Shown piece by piece: positions 1 through 7,768 of a stretch of DNA of 32,624 nt; positions within the stretch are counted from its first letter, which is position 1, and every line of letters starts with the position of its first letter. The translations under genes were made by a program, and so were the position numbers. The notes under the pieces are model-generated. The model did not search any database. It worked only from the letters and a program-made list of their open reading frames with translations, and was not told the DNA's origin. The stretch comes from Gemella sp. GH3 (GTDB lineage Bacteria; Bacillota; Bacilli; Staphylococcales; Gemellaceae), in NCBI RefSeq assembly GCF_013415425.1, contig NZ_JACBYC010000052.1, forward strand, positions 1-32,624, read 5' to 3'.

Positions 1-108
1 CTCCTAAGTGATGGTATGCTTATAAAACGTCCACTAGCTTTTAATTTTGACAAAAATATTTTGTTAGTAGGATTTAAAACAAATGTTTGGGAAGAAAAAC
101 TTATATAA
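1..108 (+). CDS. ArsC/Spx-family protein, C-terminal fragment (cut by window edge)
   Basis: The window opens inside a reading frame (frame 1, 35 codons and a TAA stop). Its residues LLSDGMLIKRPLAF followed by LLVGFKTNVWEE match the usual C-terminal end of the thioredoxin-fold ArsC/Spx/YffB family, where a 'DG-LIKRP' segment is followed by a 'vGFk--w' segment. The N-terminal part with the CxxC or CX5R active site lies outside the window, so arsenate reductase, Spx-like regulator and YffB-like protein cannot be told apart. A strong terminator follows directly, so the gene ends its transcription unit. Confidence 0.7.
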   Translation, partial: LLSDGMLIKRPLAFNFDKNILLVGFKTNVWEEKLI

Positions 109-114
109 CAAAAA

Positions 115-145
115 AGAGCTTTTAATAATTTAAAAGCTCTTTTTT
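115..145 (+). terminator. Rho-independent terminator after the ArsC/Spx-family gene
   Basis: An 11-bp perfect inverted repeat (AGAGCTTTTAA and its complement) with a 4-nt loop is followed by a run of T. It lies 6 nt after the stop codon. The A run on the left side would let it work in both directions. Confidence 0.85.
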
Positions 146-194
146 ATGAATATTTGCCAACAGATGTAGAATAATTTTTTAAAAAAATTTTTTA

Positions 195-203
195 TGATAT
201 AAT
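195..203 (+). promoter_or_regulatory. Extended -10 promoter element
   Basis: TGATATAAT is a TGn-TATAAT extended -10 element downstream of the terminator at 115-145. It would drive the small membrane-protein locus at 295-628. No good -35 hexamer is visible 17 bp upstream (only a T run), which is tolerated for extended -10 promoters. Confidence 0.5.
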
Positions 204-294
204 GAAAGTGTAAACAATATATTAAAATAACTACTCTTATAATTAAAACCAATAGTATAAAATAATTATAAATCTCTCTCAAGGAGGTACATAT

Positions 295-628
295 ATGGAT
301 AAAAAATTAAATATATATTTTAAAATAGCTATTATTAATATCTCTAGTTTGGTATTTGAACTATAAAAACTTTGCTATTTTTTGGTCCATGGTCCCTACT
401 ATAGTATCTTTTCTTACCCCACAAAAAAAGAAAGTTTTAGAAGATAACTACACATATATTCTAGATACAAAGCGATTAAAGTTTTACTTCTTACTGGCAA
501 CTATACTTTCAATAATGGCTATATGCATACTAACCGAGTACTATATCTTCACTTATAAAATAGCCTTTATATTATTTTTACTATGCACTACTCTCCCTAT
601 ATTATTATCAATTAAACCTAGAAAATAA
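295..628 (+). pseudogene. Small membrane protein gene, apparently frameshifted
   Basis: The only strong ribosome binding site here (AAGGAGG at 281-287) points to the ATG at 295, which opens a 23-codon frame ending in TAA at 364-366. The remaining hydrophobic protein is read in the next frame, open from about 329. Its first possible start there is a TTG at 356, without its own ribosome binding site. The long part is 90 residues with two strongly hydrophobic stretches (about residues 43-65 and 69-86) and a basic end (KPRK). The simplest reading is one protein of about 110 residues split by a one-base frameshift near 330-360. A short leader with translationally coupled second frame is possible. 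I do not recognise the family. Confidence 0.5.
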
Positions 629-836
629 AAACTCTAACCCTATTATCAAATATTATATACATTAAATCTAAACCTATTACTTAATTAACCTATGTACAAA
701 GTGATAATAATTTGTGTTTCACGTGTAAACTGTTATTTATATTTGTAGTAGTCTAATAAAATAAATTCATTAATAACATAAAACAAAATATTTTAACTAA
801 TCAACACCATATTATTCAATTAAAATATACATAACG

Positions 837-874
837 AAAATAAAGACAAGACAATATAGTCCTGTCTTTATTTT
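837..874 (-). terminator. Terminator of the selenium operon
   Basis: A 16-bp inverted repeat (AAAATAAAGACA-GAC arms, one A-C/G-T position, 6-nt loop) lies 44 nt beyond the selA stop codon and has T runs on both sides. It would end the selD-to-selA transcript on the minus strand and could also work for plus-strand transcripts arriving from the left. Between 629 and 836 I see only AT-rich sequence with no recognisable feature. Confidence 0.8.
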
Positions 875-917
875 TCTTTTGAAATATTAGCCATTAAAGT
901 ACCCTACACCCGTTAAT

Positions 918-2306
918 TTATTTTACAGACAAAGCTATCTTTAAATTATTAATTACTGTATCAAACTCACTAGTTCTTAATGTTCTCATATCTAAAATTA
1001 TGCTATTGTCTTTAATTCTAGTAATAACTGGTACATCTACGTCAAGCAACAGACTTTTTTCCAGTTCTGTAGCCAATTTATTATCGTGTGTTAATTTTAC
1101 AGCAACACTATCTAAATAACTAGCTGGATAACTTCCTCCGCCTACTTCTGCTTTATCTTCTATAATATCTACATCAAAGTTTAAAGTAGATACTTTTTCT
1201 GAAAATATTTTTGCTTTTGCTTCTAATCTAGCTTTTGAAATAGAAATCATATGAAGCGTAGGTATTTCTTCTAATGCTCTTTCTTCGTCTAAATATATAT
1301 TCAATGTTGCTTCTAAGGCTGCTATCGTCATTTTATCAACACGTAATGCTCTTGTTAGCTGATTTTTTTTCATTTCATCTATATATTTCTTCTTACCTAC
1401 AATTATTCCCGCTTGTGGACCTCCTAATAGTTTGTCACCACTAAAAGTAACAACATCTATTCCACTATCTAAAACTTCTTTTACTGTAGGTTCATAAGGA
1501 AGACCATACTTTCTAAAGTCAACTAATTGTCCGCTTCCTAAGTCATTAATAGAAATTAAATTATTTTCTTTTGCTAAATTTGCAATTTCTTCATTTCCAA
1601 CTTCTTTTGTAAAACCTAAAATCTTATAATTGCTAGTATGAACTTTCAGTAAAGCTGCTGTATTTTCATTAATTTCTTTTTTGTAATCAGCTAAATGTGT
1701 CTTATTAGTAGTTCCTACCTCTTTAGGTATTCCTCCGCTAAGTTTAATAATTTCTGGTATTCTAAAAGCTCCACCTATTTCGACTAATTCGCCTCTCGAT
1801 ACAATTATTTCTTTTTCGTTAGCTAAAGTATTTAAAGTTAGCATAACTGCTGCTGCATTATTATTTACTACTAATACCGCTTCTGCCCCTGTCAATTGCT
1901 TTATTATTTTTGTCAAATGATCATATCTACTTCCACGTGATTTCTTATCTATATTAAATTCTAGATTAGAATAGTTAAATGCTACATCTAATAAATTTTC
2001 TTTAACACTATTACTTAGCAAACTTCTTCCTAAATTAGTATGGAGTATAGTACCTGTCGCATTTATTACTCTTCTCAAAGAGTGTTTACTCTCTTTTTCT
2101 AAATTATCTAATAAATTATTTATAAGTAAATCTATACTTGGTACCTCTAGTACATATCCTTTCAAAATATTAAATCGTAACAAATCAATTTCTTTTTTTA
2201 TAATATCTTTAACAAATATTTCTGGATATTTTTCCAAAGCTGATTTTATTTTATCATTTAATAATATCTTATTAATTGACGGAACTTGTGATAATAATCT
2301 TTTCAT
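918..2306 (-). CDS. selA: L-seryl-tRNA(Sec) selenium transferase (SelA)
   Basis: SelA converts seryl-tRNA(Sec) to selenocysteinyl-tRNA(Sec) using selenophosphate made by SelD. It is a cytoplasmic PLP enzyme. The 462-residue length is normal for the family. Visible marks are the N-terminal RRVINATGTILHTNLGRS segment (about 78-95), the SRGELVEIGGAFRIPEI segment (170-186) and the PLP-lysine motif FSGDKLLGGPQAG with Lys at about 292. The start is set by AAAGGAGA upstream of ATG. It is the last gene of the six-gene selenium operon, 21 nt after the cysteine desulfurase. Bacterial SelA together with SelB indicates real UGA decoding rather than selenium use only in tRNA or molybdenum-enzyme cofactors. 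The tRNA-Sec gene is not in this window. Confidence 0.97.
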   Translation of the reverse strand: MKRLLSQVPSINKILLNDKIKSALEKYPEIFVKDIIKKEIDLLRFNILKGYVLEVPSIDLLINNLLDNLEKESKHSLRRVINATGTILHTNLGRSLLSNSVKENLLDVAFNYSNLEFNIDKKSRGSRYDHLTKIIKQLTGAEAVLVVNNNAAAVMLTLNTLANEKEIIVSRGELVEIGGAFRIPEIIKLSGGIPKEVGTTNKTHLADYKKEINENTAALLKVHTSNYKILGFTKEVGNEEIANLAKENNLISINDLGSGQLVDFRKYGLPYEPTVKEVLDSGIDVVTFSGDKLLGGPQAGIIVGKKKYIDEMKKNQLTRALRVDKMTIAALEATLNIYLDEERALEEIPTLHMISISKARLEAKAKIFSEKVSTLNFDVDIIEDKAEVGGGSYPASYLDSVAVKLTHDNKLATELEKSLLLDVDVPVITRIKDNSIILDMRTLRTSEFDTVINNLKIALSVK

Positions 2307-2327
2307 TATCTTCTCCTTTTATATAAA

Positions 2328-3482
2328 TTAATTCAATTCACTAGCTATTTTCTTTATGGATTCTATTGCATAATCCACTTCTTCTTCTGTAGTCATACTA
2401 GAAAATGAGAACCTAACTATCCCTTGCTCTACAGTACCAAAATGCTTATGCATAAGTGGCGCACAATGAGCACCTGCTCTTATAGCTATATTATATTTTT
2501 CAAATAACTCTTCTGCTGCATCACTAGATAAGACACCTTTAAAATTAAGAGCTACTGTCGCAGTCTTTGGCTCATTAAAGTTACCATAAAATTCAATAAT
2601 AGATACATCCTTCAAACTATTATAAAATTTATTGGCAAAAGATAATTGTTTATTATAAAGATTATCAATACCTTTGTCTAAAATATACTTTATTCCTTCT
2701 GCAAGACCAGCTATACTAGGAGTATTATGCGTCCCCGCTTCTAACATTTCTGGATAAATTTGCGGTTGATTCTTCTCGAAAGTTTTTATGCCACTTCCTC
2801 CTACATTGTAAGACTTCACAATCAAATTAGGATTTCCGATACATAGCCCACCTACTCCCTGAGGAGCAAATAAGCTTTTATGCCCTGTAAAGCAGTACAA
2901 ATCTATACCTAATTTTTCTACTTTAGTATCAATAACTCCAGCAGCCTGAGAACCATCTACTAGTAATAATATGTTATTCTTTTGGCAAATAGTAGCTATT
3001 TTTTTCAAATCTACTATATTTCCTGTCAAATTAGAAGCTTGTGTTATAGCTAGTAATTTTGTATTACTTTTTATGTGCTTTTCAATATCATCATAAAGAA
3101 CAACGCCATATTTATCACTATCCACAATAGAAAATTCAATATTTTCTTTTTCTGCTAGTTGATAAATGGGTCTCAAGACTGAATTATGCTCCATTTTCGT
3201 TGTTATTATGTGATCTCCTTGTTCAATAACACCTTTTATTGCTATATTCAAAGCTTCGGTAGCATTATTTGTAAATATTACTCTTTTTTCATCACTTATT
3301 CCAAAGAAATCAGCTACTAATTTTCTCGTTTTATAAATTTCTATAAAAGCATTGTTAGCTTCTTTATAACTACCTCTAGATGGATTAGCATATTCTCCAG
3401 AAGATAATATTTCATAAACTTTTTTAGCAACAGCTTCTGGCTTTTTTAGAGATGTTGCTCCATAATCAAAATAATAAGTCAT
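2328..3482 (-). CDS. Cysteine desulfurase / selenocysteine lyase-like enzyme
   Basis: A PLP-dependent class V aminotransferase-fold enzyme of 384 residues. It carries the PLP-lysine motif FTGHKSLFAPQG (Lys202) and the persulfide cysteine in RAGAHCAPLMHKHFG (Cys340). The family removes sulfur from cysteine or selenium from selenocysteine. The sequence resembles the subgroup often found beside selenium genes in Firmicutes (the Enterococcus EF2568 type). Its place between selB and selA makes it a likely supplier of selenium to SelD, perhaps as a perselenide, but sulfur use cannot be excluded. The ribosome binding site (AAGAGAT) is weaker than those of its neighbours. It sits 26 nt after selB and 21 nt before selA, in one operon. 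Confidence 0.9.
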   Translation of the reverse strand: MTYYFDYGATSLKKPEAVAKKVYEILSSGEYANPSRGSYKEANNAFIEIYKTRKLVADFFGISDEKRVIFTNNATEALNIAIKGVIEQGDHIITTKMEHNSVLRPIYQLAEKENIEFSIVDSDKYGVVLYDDIEKHIKSNTKLLAITQASNLTGNIVDLKKIATICQKNNILLLVDGSQAAGVIDTKVEKLGIDLYCFTGHKSLFAPQGVGGLCIGNPNLIVKSYNVGGSGIKTFEKNQPQIYPEMLEAGTHNTPSIAGLAEGIKYILDKGIDNLYNKQLSFANKFYNSLKDVSIIEFYGNFNEPKTATVALNFKGVLSSDAAEELFEKYNIAIRAGAHCAPLMHKHFGTVEQGIVRFSFSSMTTEEEVDYAIESIKKIASELN

Positions 3483-3508
3483 AATTTCATCTCTTTTCTT
3501 AATATATA

Positions 3509-5386
3509 TTATTTATTTAATACACGATAATTTTCTACTCTTCTAGTTATCCCTTGTTTATCCATATATTCCAAAATAGCCATTGAATATCTACGACTAG
3601 ATCCTGTCATATCTCTAAATTCAGCCAATGTCATCTGTTCTTCTTTTTCAAAATGATTTGTTACTTTTGTTACAGCGTCGTTATAAATATCCATATGTAA
3701 TACCAAATCTTCATCTAACTTAACTATACTATTTCCTATAAGAGAATCCAACACTTCATTTATAGCACGTACCCCTTTAGTTAAATCTTTTATACTTGGT
3801 GGTGTGAATTTGGCAGAAAGTAGTTGTTTTTCTATCCTATTCTTTTCCATAAGTTGCTTACTATCGTATTTAACTTCAAAATTCCACAAAGAAACAAAAT
3901 TATTGGTAATCTTTAATTCTTTATTAATTATTAATAACTCTATTAGTAAAGCTATATCTTTTGAATTAATTTTGAATTTAGATAGTAATTCTACTTTAGG
4001 TATACCTATCTTCAACTTAAATTTTTTATGATAATCTTCAACTACATTTAACATTTTTTCTTTTATATCATCATATTTTTTACTATGTATATATTGATTA
4101 TCTATTTTATAAACTGAACCTGCAGATAATAAATTACTTAATTCTTTAGCAACTGCTTCTTCTGACTGTTCTAGATTTTTACTTATATCTTCCATATCTG
4201 CTAAGTAACTATGACTACTTAATAGGTAGTTAGCTATTAAATCTTGAATATTTCCTTCTGATTGAATTTTTAATTTAGATAAAACTTCTTCATTGAAACG
4301 ACTATGTTTATTCGGATTAACATCTAATATTACTCCTCCTCCAATAGTTATCATTGGCGAATAAGTTCTAATAATAAACTTGTCATAGTTTTTTACAGCA
4401 ATTTCTTCTTCAAGTCTTAGTTGAACGAAACCTTTGTCTCCTGCTTCTAGTGTGTCTATACCTAGTGGCACTACTCTTGCCATTACTTCAGTAGTACCTA
4501 TATAAACACGTACTCTATCCCAAAGTTCTAAGTTATATTCAGAATTATTTATAATAGAAATTTCAGTATCTACCATATAAGTTTTTGTAAGTGTGTCAGG
4601 TGTTGCTAAGGTATATCCTCTACGTGTATCTTCAAACTTTATATTGCTTAGATTGATTGCTGTTCTTTGTCCTGCAAACGCCGTTTGAACATCTTCTGAA
4701 TGCACTTGAATACTTCTAACTTTCGTTCTTTTATTATGAGGATAGATTGCAAGTTCATCACCTACTGATATAGTTCCTTCTAATAAAGTACCTGTAACTA
4801 CTGTCCCAAATCCTCTAACTTGAAAAGATCTATCTATATTTAGACGCGCATTTTTTGATTCTTTTATTTTCGCTATATCTTCTGTTTTTGTATCTATAGT
4901 CTCTAACAATTTAGGTATTCCCTTTTTACTAATAGAATCTACCTCAATAATAGGACTATTCTCTAAACTCGTTCCTTTTATAAACTCTTTAATATCTTCT
5001 ACTACTAATTCTCTATATTCATCATCAACTAAATCTATTTTAGTAACTACTACTATATAATTTTCTATTCCTAATAATGATAATATATCGATATGCTCTC
5101 TAGTTTGTGGCATAATTCCTTCTCTAACATCTACTAGCAATAGCACTAGATTTATACCACTAACCCCTGCCAACATATTTTTAATAAATTTTTCGTGACC
5201 AGGAACGTCAACTACTCCACATCTCTTCCCACTAGGAAGATCAAAATATGCAAATCCTAAATTAATTGACATACCTCTTTCTTTTTCTTCCAAAGTTGTA
5301 TCAGTCTCTATTCCACTCAATGCTTTTATAAGAGTTGTTTTCCCGTGATCAATATGTCCTGCAGTTCCAATTATTACATTATTCAT
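3509..5386 (-). CDS. selB: Selenocysteine-specific elongation factor SelB
   Basis: SelB is the GTPase that carries Sec-tRNA to the ribosome at UGA codons followed by a SECIS hairpin. The 625-residue protein has the G1 motif GHIDHGKT (10-17), the DVPGHEKF G3 motif and TKID as G4 near residue 115. Translation-factor beta-barrel domains follow, and then a long C-terminal half (about 375-625) rich in helices, as expected for the winged-helix repeats that bind the SECIS RNA. The C-terminal extension separates it from EF-Tu. The start has a good AAGGAG site, 14 nt after the DUF3343 gene. It is the decoding partner for the UGA in the upstream selD gene of the same operon. Confidence 0.96.
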   Translation of the reverse strand: MNNVIIGTAGHIDHGKTTLIKALSGIETDTTLEEKERGMSINLGFAYFDLPSGKRCGVVDVPGHEKFIKNMLAGVSGINLVLLLVDVREGIMPQTREHIDILSLLGIENYIVVVTKIDLVDDEYRELVVEDIKEFIKGTSLENSPIIEVDSISKKGIPKLLETIDTKTEDIAKIKESKNARLNIDRSFQVRGFGTVVTGTLLEGTISVGDELAIYPHNKRTKVRSIQVHSEDVQTAFAGQRTAINLSNIKFEDTRRGYTLATPDTLTKTYMVDTEISIINNSEYNLELWDRVRVYIGTTEVMARVVPLGIDTLEAGDKGFVQLRLEEEIAVKNYDKFIIRTYSPMITIGGGVILDVNPNKHSRFNEEVLSKLKIQSEGNIQDLIANYLLSSHSYLADMEDISKNLEQSEEAVAKELSNLLSAGSVYKIDNQYIHSKKYDDIKEKMLNVVEDYHKKFKLKIGIPKVELLSKFKINSKDIALLIELLIINKELKITNNFVSLWNFEVKYDSKQLMEKNRIEKQLLSAKFTPPSIKDLTKGVRAINEVLDSLIGNSIVKLDEDLVLHMDIYNDAVTKVTNHFEKEEQMTLAEFRDMTGSSRRYSMAILEYMDKQGITRRVENYRVLNK

Positions 5387-5400
5387 AATACACTCCTTTC

Positions 5401-5673
5401 TTAATTTTTGTTTTCATACAATAAGGCAGTTTCTCTTTTAATACCTATCTTCTTAGAATAATACAGAGCTTTATAAGCAATTTTTTCCGCTTCTAAGAAC
5501 TTAACGAAATCTGCAAACTTATTCCATTCTATTTTCATCATAAAACCACATCCCAAAGATATACCCGGATGAGTAGGTATTAAACTCGCATCAATACCTT
5601 TTTCTAAACATAAATTATCTACTTTTATAGCATCATGTGTACTATTAAATACTATTAAGCCTTCCTCTATCAT
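5401..5673 (-). CDS. DUF3343 family protein, putative Se/S carrier
   Basis: A 90-residue cytoplasmic protein. The pattern (FNSTHDAIKVDNLCLEKGID, then PTHPGISLGCGFMMKI) is typical of DUF3343, described in databases as a putative Se/S carrier-like family. The conserved cysteine in LGCGF is the likely functional residue. It lies 8 nt after yedF, and its ribosome binding site (TAGGAG) overlaps the yedF stop codon, so translation is probably coupled. The context supports a role in moving selenium between the desulfurase, YedF and SelD. That role is inference from neighbourhood; I know of no firm biochemical assignment. Confidence 0.85.
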   Translation of the reverse strand: MIEEGLIVFNSTHDAIKVDNLCLEKGIDASLIPTHPGISLGCGFMMKIEWNKFADFVKFLEAEKIAYKALYYSKKIGIKRETALLYENKN

Positions 5674-5681
5674 AAAATCTC

Positions 5682-6485
5682 CTACGGTCTAATTATTCTA
5701 TTAGCTTTACGCATATCCTCTACTATGAAATACATATTAGTAGGATTACCTACTGCAAGTTCTATATTGTGATAATCTACACACGCACCACAACATACTA
5801 TTTCTACACCTTGATTTTCTAATTCAACTAGCTCTGCAAGTACATGACTTCTATTTTTATCTACCAAAATAGATCCATCATTATAGAATATTATTTTTTT
5901 AGGCAAAACTTCTTGTTCAGTAAGAGCATATAAATATGCTTTTATAAGTCTACTTCCTAATTCTTCACTACCGTGACCCATAATCTTCTTATTGATTACC
6001 ACTATATAACTATCATCTTCTATGTTAAAAGATTTTTTTTCATTGTCGTTAGAATTTATCTCTTTTCTTTCCAACGTAACTACATAATGCGTATCATTTT
6101 GCTTAATATCTATATTATGATTATTTTTTGTTGCAAAATTTTCTAAATTTTTTACATTATTTTCATCTTTCACAAGAACTTCAACAGTATTTTCAGTCTC
6201 CAAAACTCTTCTAGCTTGTGTAACAGGTACTACACAACTATCAGACAATGTATCTATTACAACGTTATTTTCTTTTTCTTTAGCAATTATAACAACATAC
6301 TCTTCATCAGAATTTTTATTTACATTTATATAATAACCTAGCTGTTTTGCCAACTTTTCTAAATTTTGCGTTGCTACAAAATTATCAACGATAGTTTCTA
6401 CTTTGTCATATTCAGCCAAAAGTTTCTTAGTTTTTACTACTGGAAGCGGACAAGCCAATCCTCTAGCATCTAATTTTGTTTCCAT
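5682..6485 (-). CDS. yedF: YedF-type sulfurtransferase-like selenium metabolism protein
   Basis: A 267-residue two-part protein. The N-terminal TusA/SirA-like domain has the CPLP motif at residues 12-15, where the cysteine normally carries a persulfide (or perselenide). The C-terminal half from about residue 155 (VVINKKIMGHG onward) looks like a DsrE-like fold with a cysteine-rich segment VCCGACVDY near residue 231. This fused form is the known 'selenium YedF' type found next to selD in selenium-using bacteria. It follows selD by 24 nt and precedes the DUF3343 gene by 8 nt. It probably relays selenium to selenophosphate synthase. An AAGGAG site sits a little far (about 10 nt) from the ATG. 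Confidence 0.92.
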   Translation of the reverse strand: METKLDARGLACPLPVVKTKKLLAEYDKVETIVDNFVATQNLEKLAKQLGYYINVNKNSDEEYVVIIAKEKENNVVIDTLSDSCVVPVTQARRVLETENTVEVLVKDENNVKNLENFATKNNHNIDIKQNDTHYVVTLERKEINSNDNEKKSFNIEDDSYIVVINKKIMGHGSEELGSRLIKAYLYALTEQEVLPKKIIFYNDGSILVDKNRSHVLAELVELENQGVEIVCCGACVDYHNIELAVGNPTNMYFIVEDMRKANRIIRP

Positions 6486-6509
6486 AGTTCATTAACTCCT
6501 TAATTTTAA

Positions 6510-7535
6510 TTAATTTACTACTACGTCTTTTTCTTGACGGTTTACTACTTTACCTACTATAGAACTTTTTATTTCTAACTTGTTTAATTTATCTAGCATT
6601 TCTAATCCATACTTTTCTGGAATACTTATTAATAAACCTCCTGAAGTTTGGGGATCAAACAATATTTCCTCGAGAGCAAAATCATTTACTTGAAAATCTA
6701 TTTTATCTTGTAAATAATTTCTATTCAATTGCCCACCAGCTGTTATTATAAAGTTATTAGCACATTTATATGCTTCTGGCAACATAGGTATATCTTTAGA
6801 ATAAATTTCTGCCGAATACTTTCCATCTAACATTTCTACTAAATGTCCTAAAAATCCAAATCCTGTTATATCTGTACAGCTACTTACAGGGTATTCTCTC
6901 ATTACATCTGCTGCATATTTATTAAGAGTAGTCATCTGTCTTACACACTTCTCAAAAGTTTCTTCACTACATTCTTTTAGCATATGTGCAGAATTAATAA
7001 TACTAACTCCTAAAGGTTTCGTCACTATAAGTATATCTCCTAATTGACAATTATTATTCATAAGTATTTTTTCAGGATGTATAATTCCCGTTACTGACAA
7101 TCCATATTTAGGTGTTTCATCGTGTATAGAATGTCCACCAGCAAGCACTCCACCAGCTTCGTGAACTTTCTCTGATCCACCTTTTAAAATTTGATGTAAA
7201 ATTTCCATATTCATTTTCTCTGGAAAAGCTACTATATTTAATGCAGAAATGACTTCTCCTCCCATAGCATAAACATCACTTAAAGCATTAGTTGCAGCAA
7301 TTTGTCCGAAAAGATATGGATCATTAATCATTGTCGTAAAAAAATCCAAAGTTTGAATTATTGCTTTGTCTTCTGAAATTTTGTACACTGCTGCATCGTC
7401 AGAAGATTCATAACCTACTATTAAATTTTCATCTTCTTTTTTTGGTAAATCACTTAACAAGTCAGAAAGAGCTCCCGGCCCTATCTTAGAGTTTCAACCT
7501 CCACAAACTATCATACTTAAACTCTTGTTTTCCAT
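6510..7535 (-). CDS. selD: Selenophosphate synthase SelD, itself a selenoprotein (UGA = Sec14)
   Basis: SelD makes selenophosphate from selenide and ATP. Ordinary ORF calling starts it near 7460, but the real start is the ATG at 7533-7535, preceded by AAGGAGAG. From there the frame reads MENKSLSMIVCGG, then TGA at 7494-7496, then NSKIGPGALSDLL, joining the rest of SelD without a break. The TGA sits where SelD enzymes have catalytic Cys or Sec, three residues before the essential Lys (here U14 and K17; Cys17 and Lys20 in E. coli). With Sec the protein is 341 residues, a normal length. Other visible motifs are TNALSDVYAMGG, the GGHSI segment and DPQTSGG near the C-terminus. It is the first gene of the selenium operon, so making SelD needs the SelA and SelB encoded downstream. 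Confidence 0.95.
7464..7496 (-). promoter_or_regulatory. Sec UGA codon and candidate bacterial SECIS hairpin in selD
   Basis: The UGA is at 7496-7494. A hairpin follows: three pairs (AGA at 7486-7484 with TCT at 7466-7464), a U-U mismatch, then five pairs (AGGGC at 7482-7478 with GCTCT at 7472-7468, one G-U). The 5-nt loop CGGGA begins 16 nt after the UGA. A short stem with G in a small apical loop at about this distance is the known bacterial SECIS layout. The pairing is read by eye and no folding energy was computed. Confidence 0.75.
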
Positions 7536-7567
7536 ACAGCTCTCTCCTTTCTCACTTTCTTATAAAT

Positions 7568-7604
7568 ATTATACTATGTATTTCCAATTTTAGAAAGTTC
7601 TTTC
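7568..7604 (-). promoter_or_regulatory. Candidate selD operon promoter with palindrome over the -35
   Basis: A perfect TATAAT on the minus strand (7568-7573) lies 33 nt upstream of the selD start. The -35 at 17-bp spacing is weak (TTTCTA, 7591-7596) and overlaps the palindrome-like sequence GAAAGTTCTTTC (7593-7604), which could be an operator. The -10 is solid; the operator idea is speculative. Confidence 0.45.
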
Positions 7605-7702
7605 AAATATTTATTAATTTGCAAAAAATAATCACTTATAAATATACAATATTAGGGAGAAATACAACAATTTAAAATAATAAAGCATTTTCAATGATTA
7701 AA

Positions 7703-7732
7703 TTGTAAAATTAAATAAGTTAGTGCTATAAT
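7703..7732 (+). promoter_or_regulatory. Promoter of the Xaa-Pro peptidase gene
   Basis: TTGTAA (7703-7708), an 18-bp spacer and TATAAT (7727-7732) preceded by TGC form an extended -10 promoter. It points to the gene starting at 7769 and is divergent from the selD operon. Confidence 0.65.
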
Positions 7733-7768
7733 AAATATAACAATATAAAAAATTTAAAGGAGTTTACT

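Noticed and set aside
6510-7460. selD starting at the TTG near 7460
   Set aside because: This would remove the catalytic Sec/Cys and Lys and has no ribosome binding site; the UGA read-through frame from 7535 restores a complete enzyme.
7536-7768. Possible tRNA-Sec gene (selC) next to selD
   Set aside because: The region is AT-rich with promoters only; no GC-rich 90-100 nt cloverleaf or CCA end is visible, and none was recognised in other gaps.
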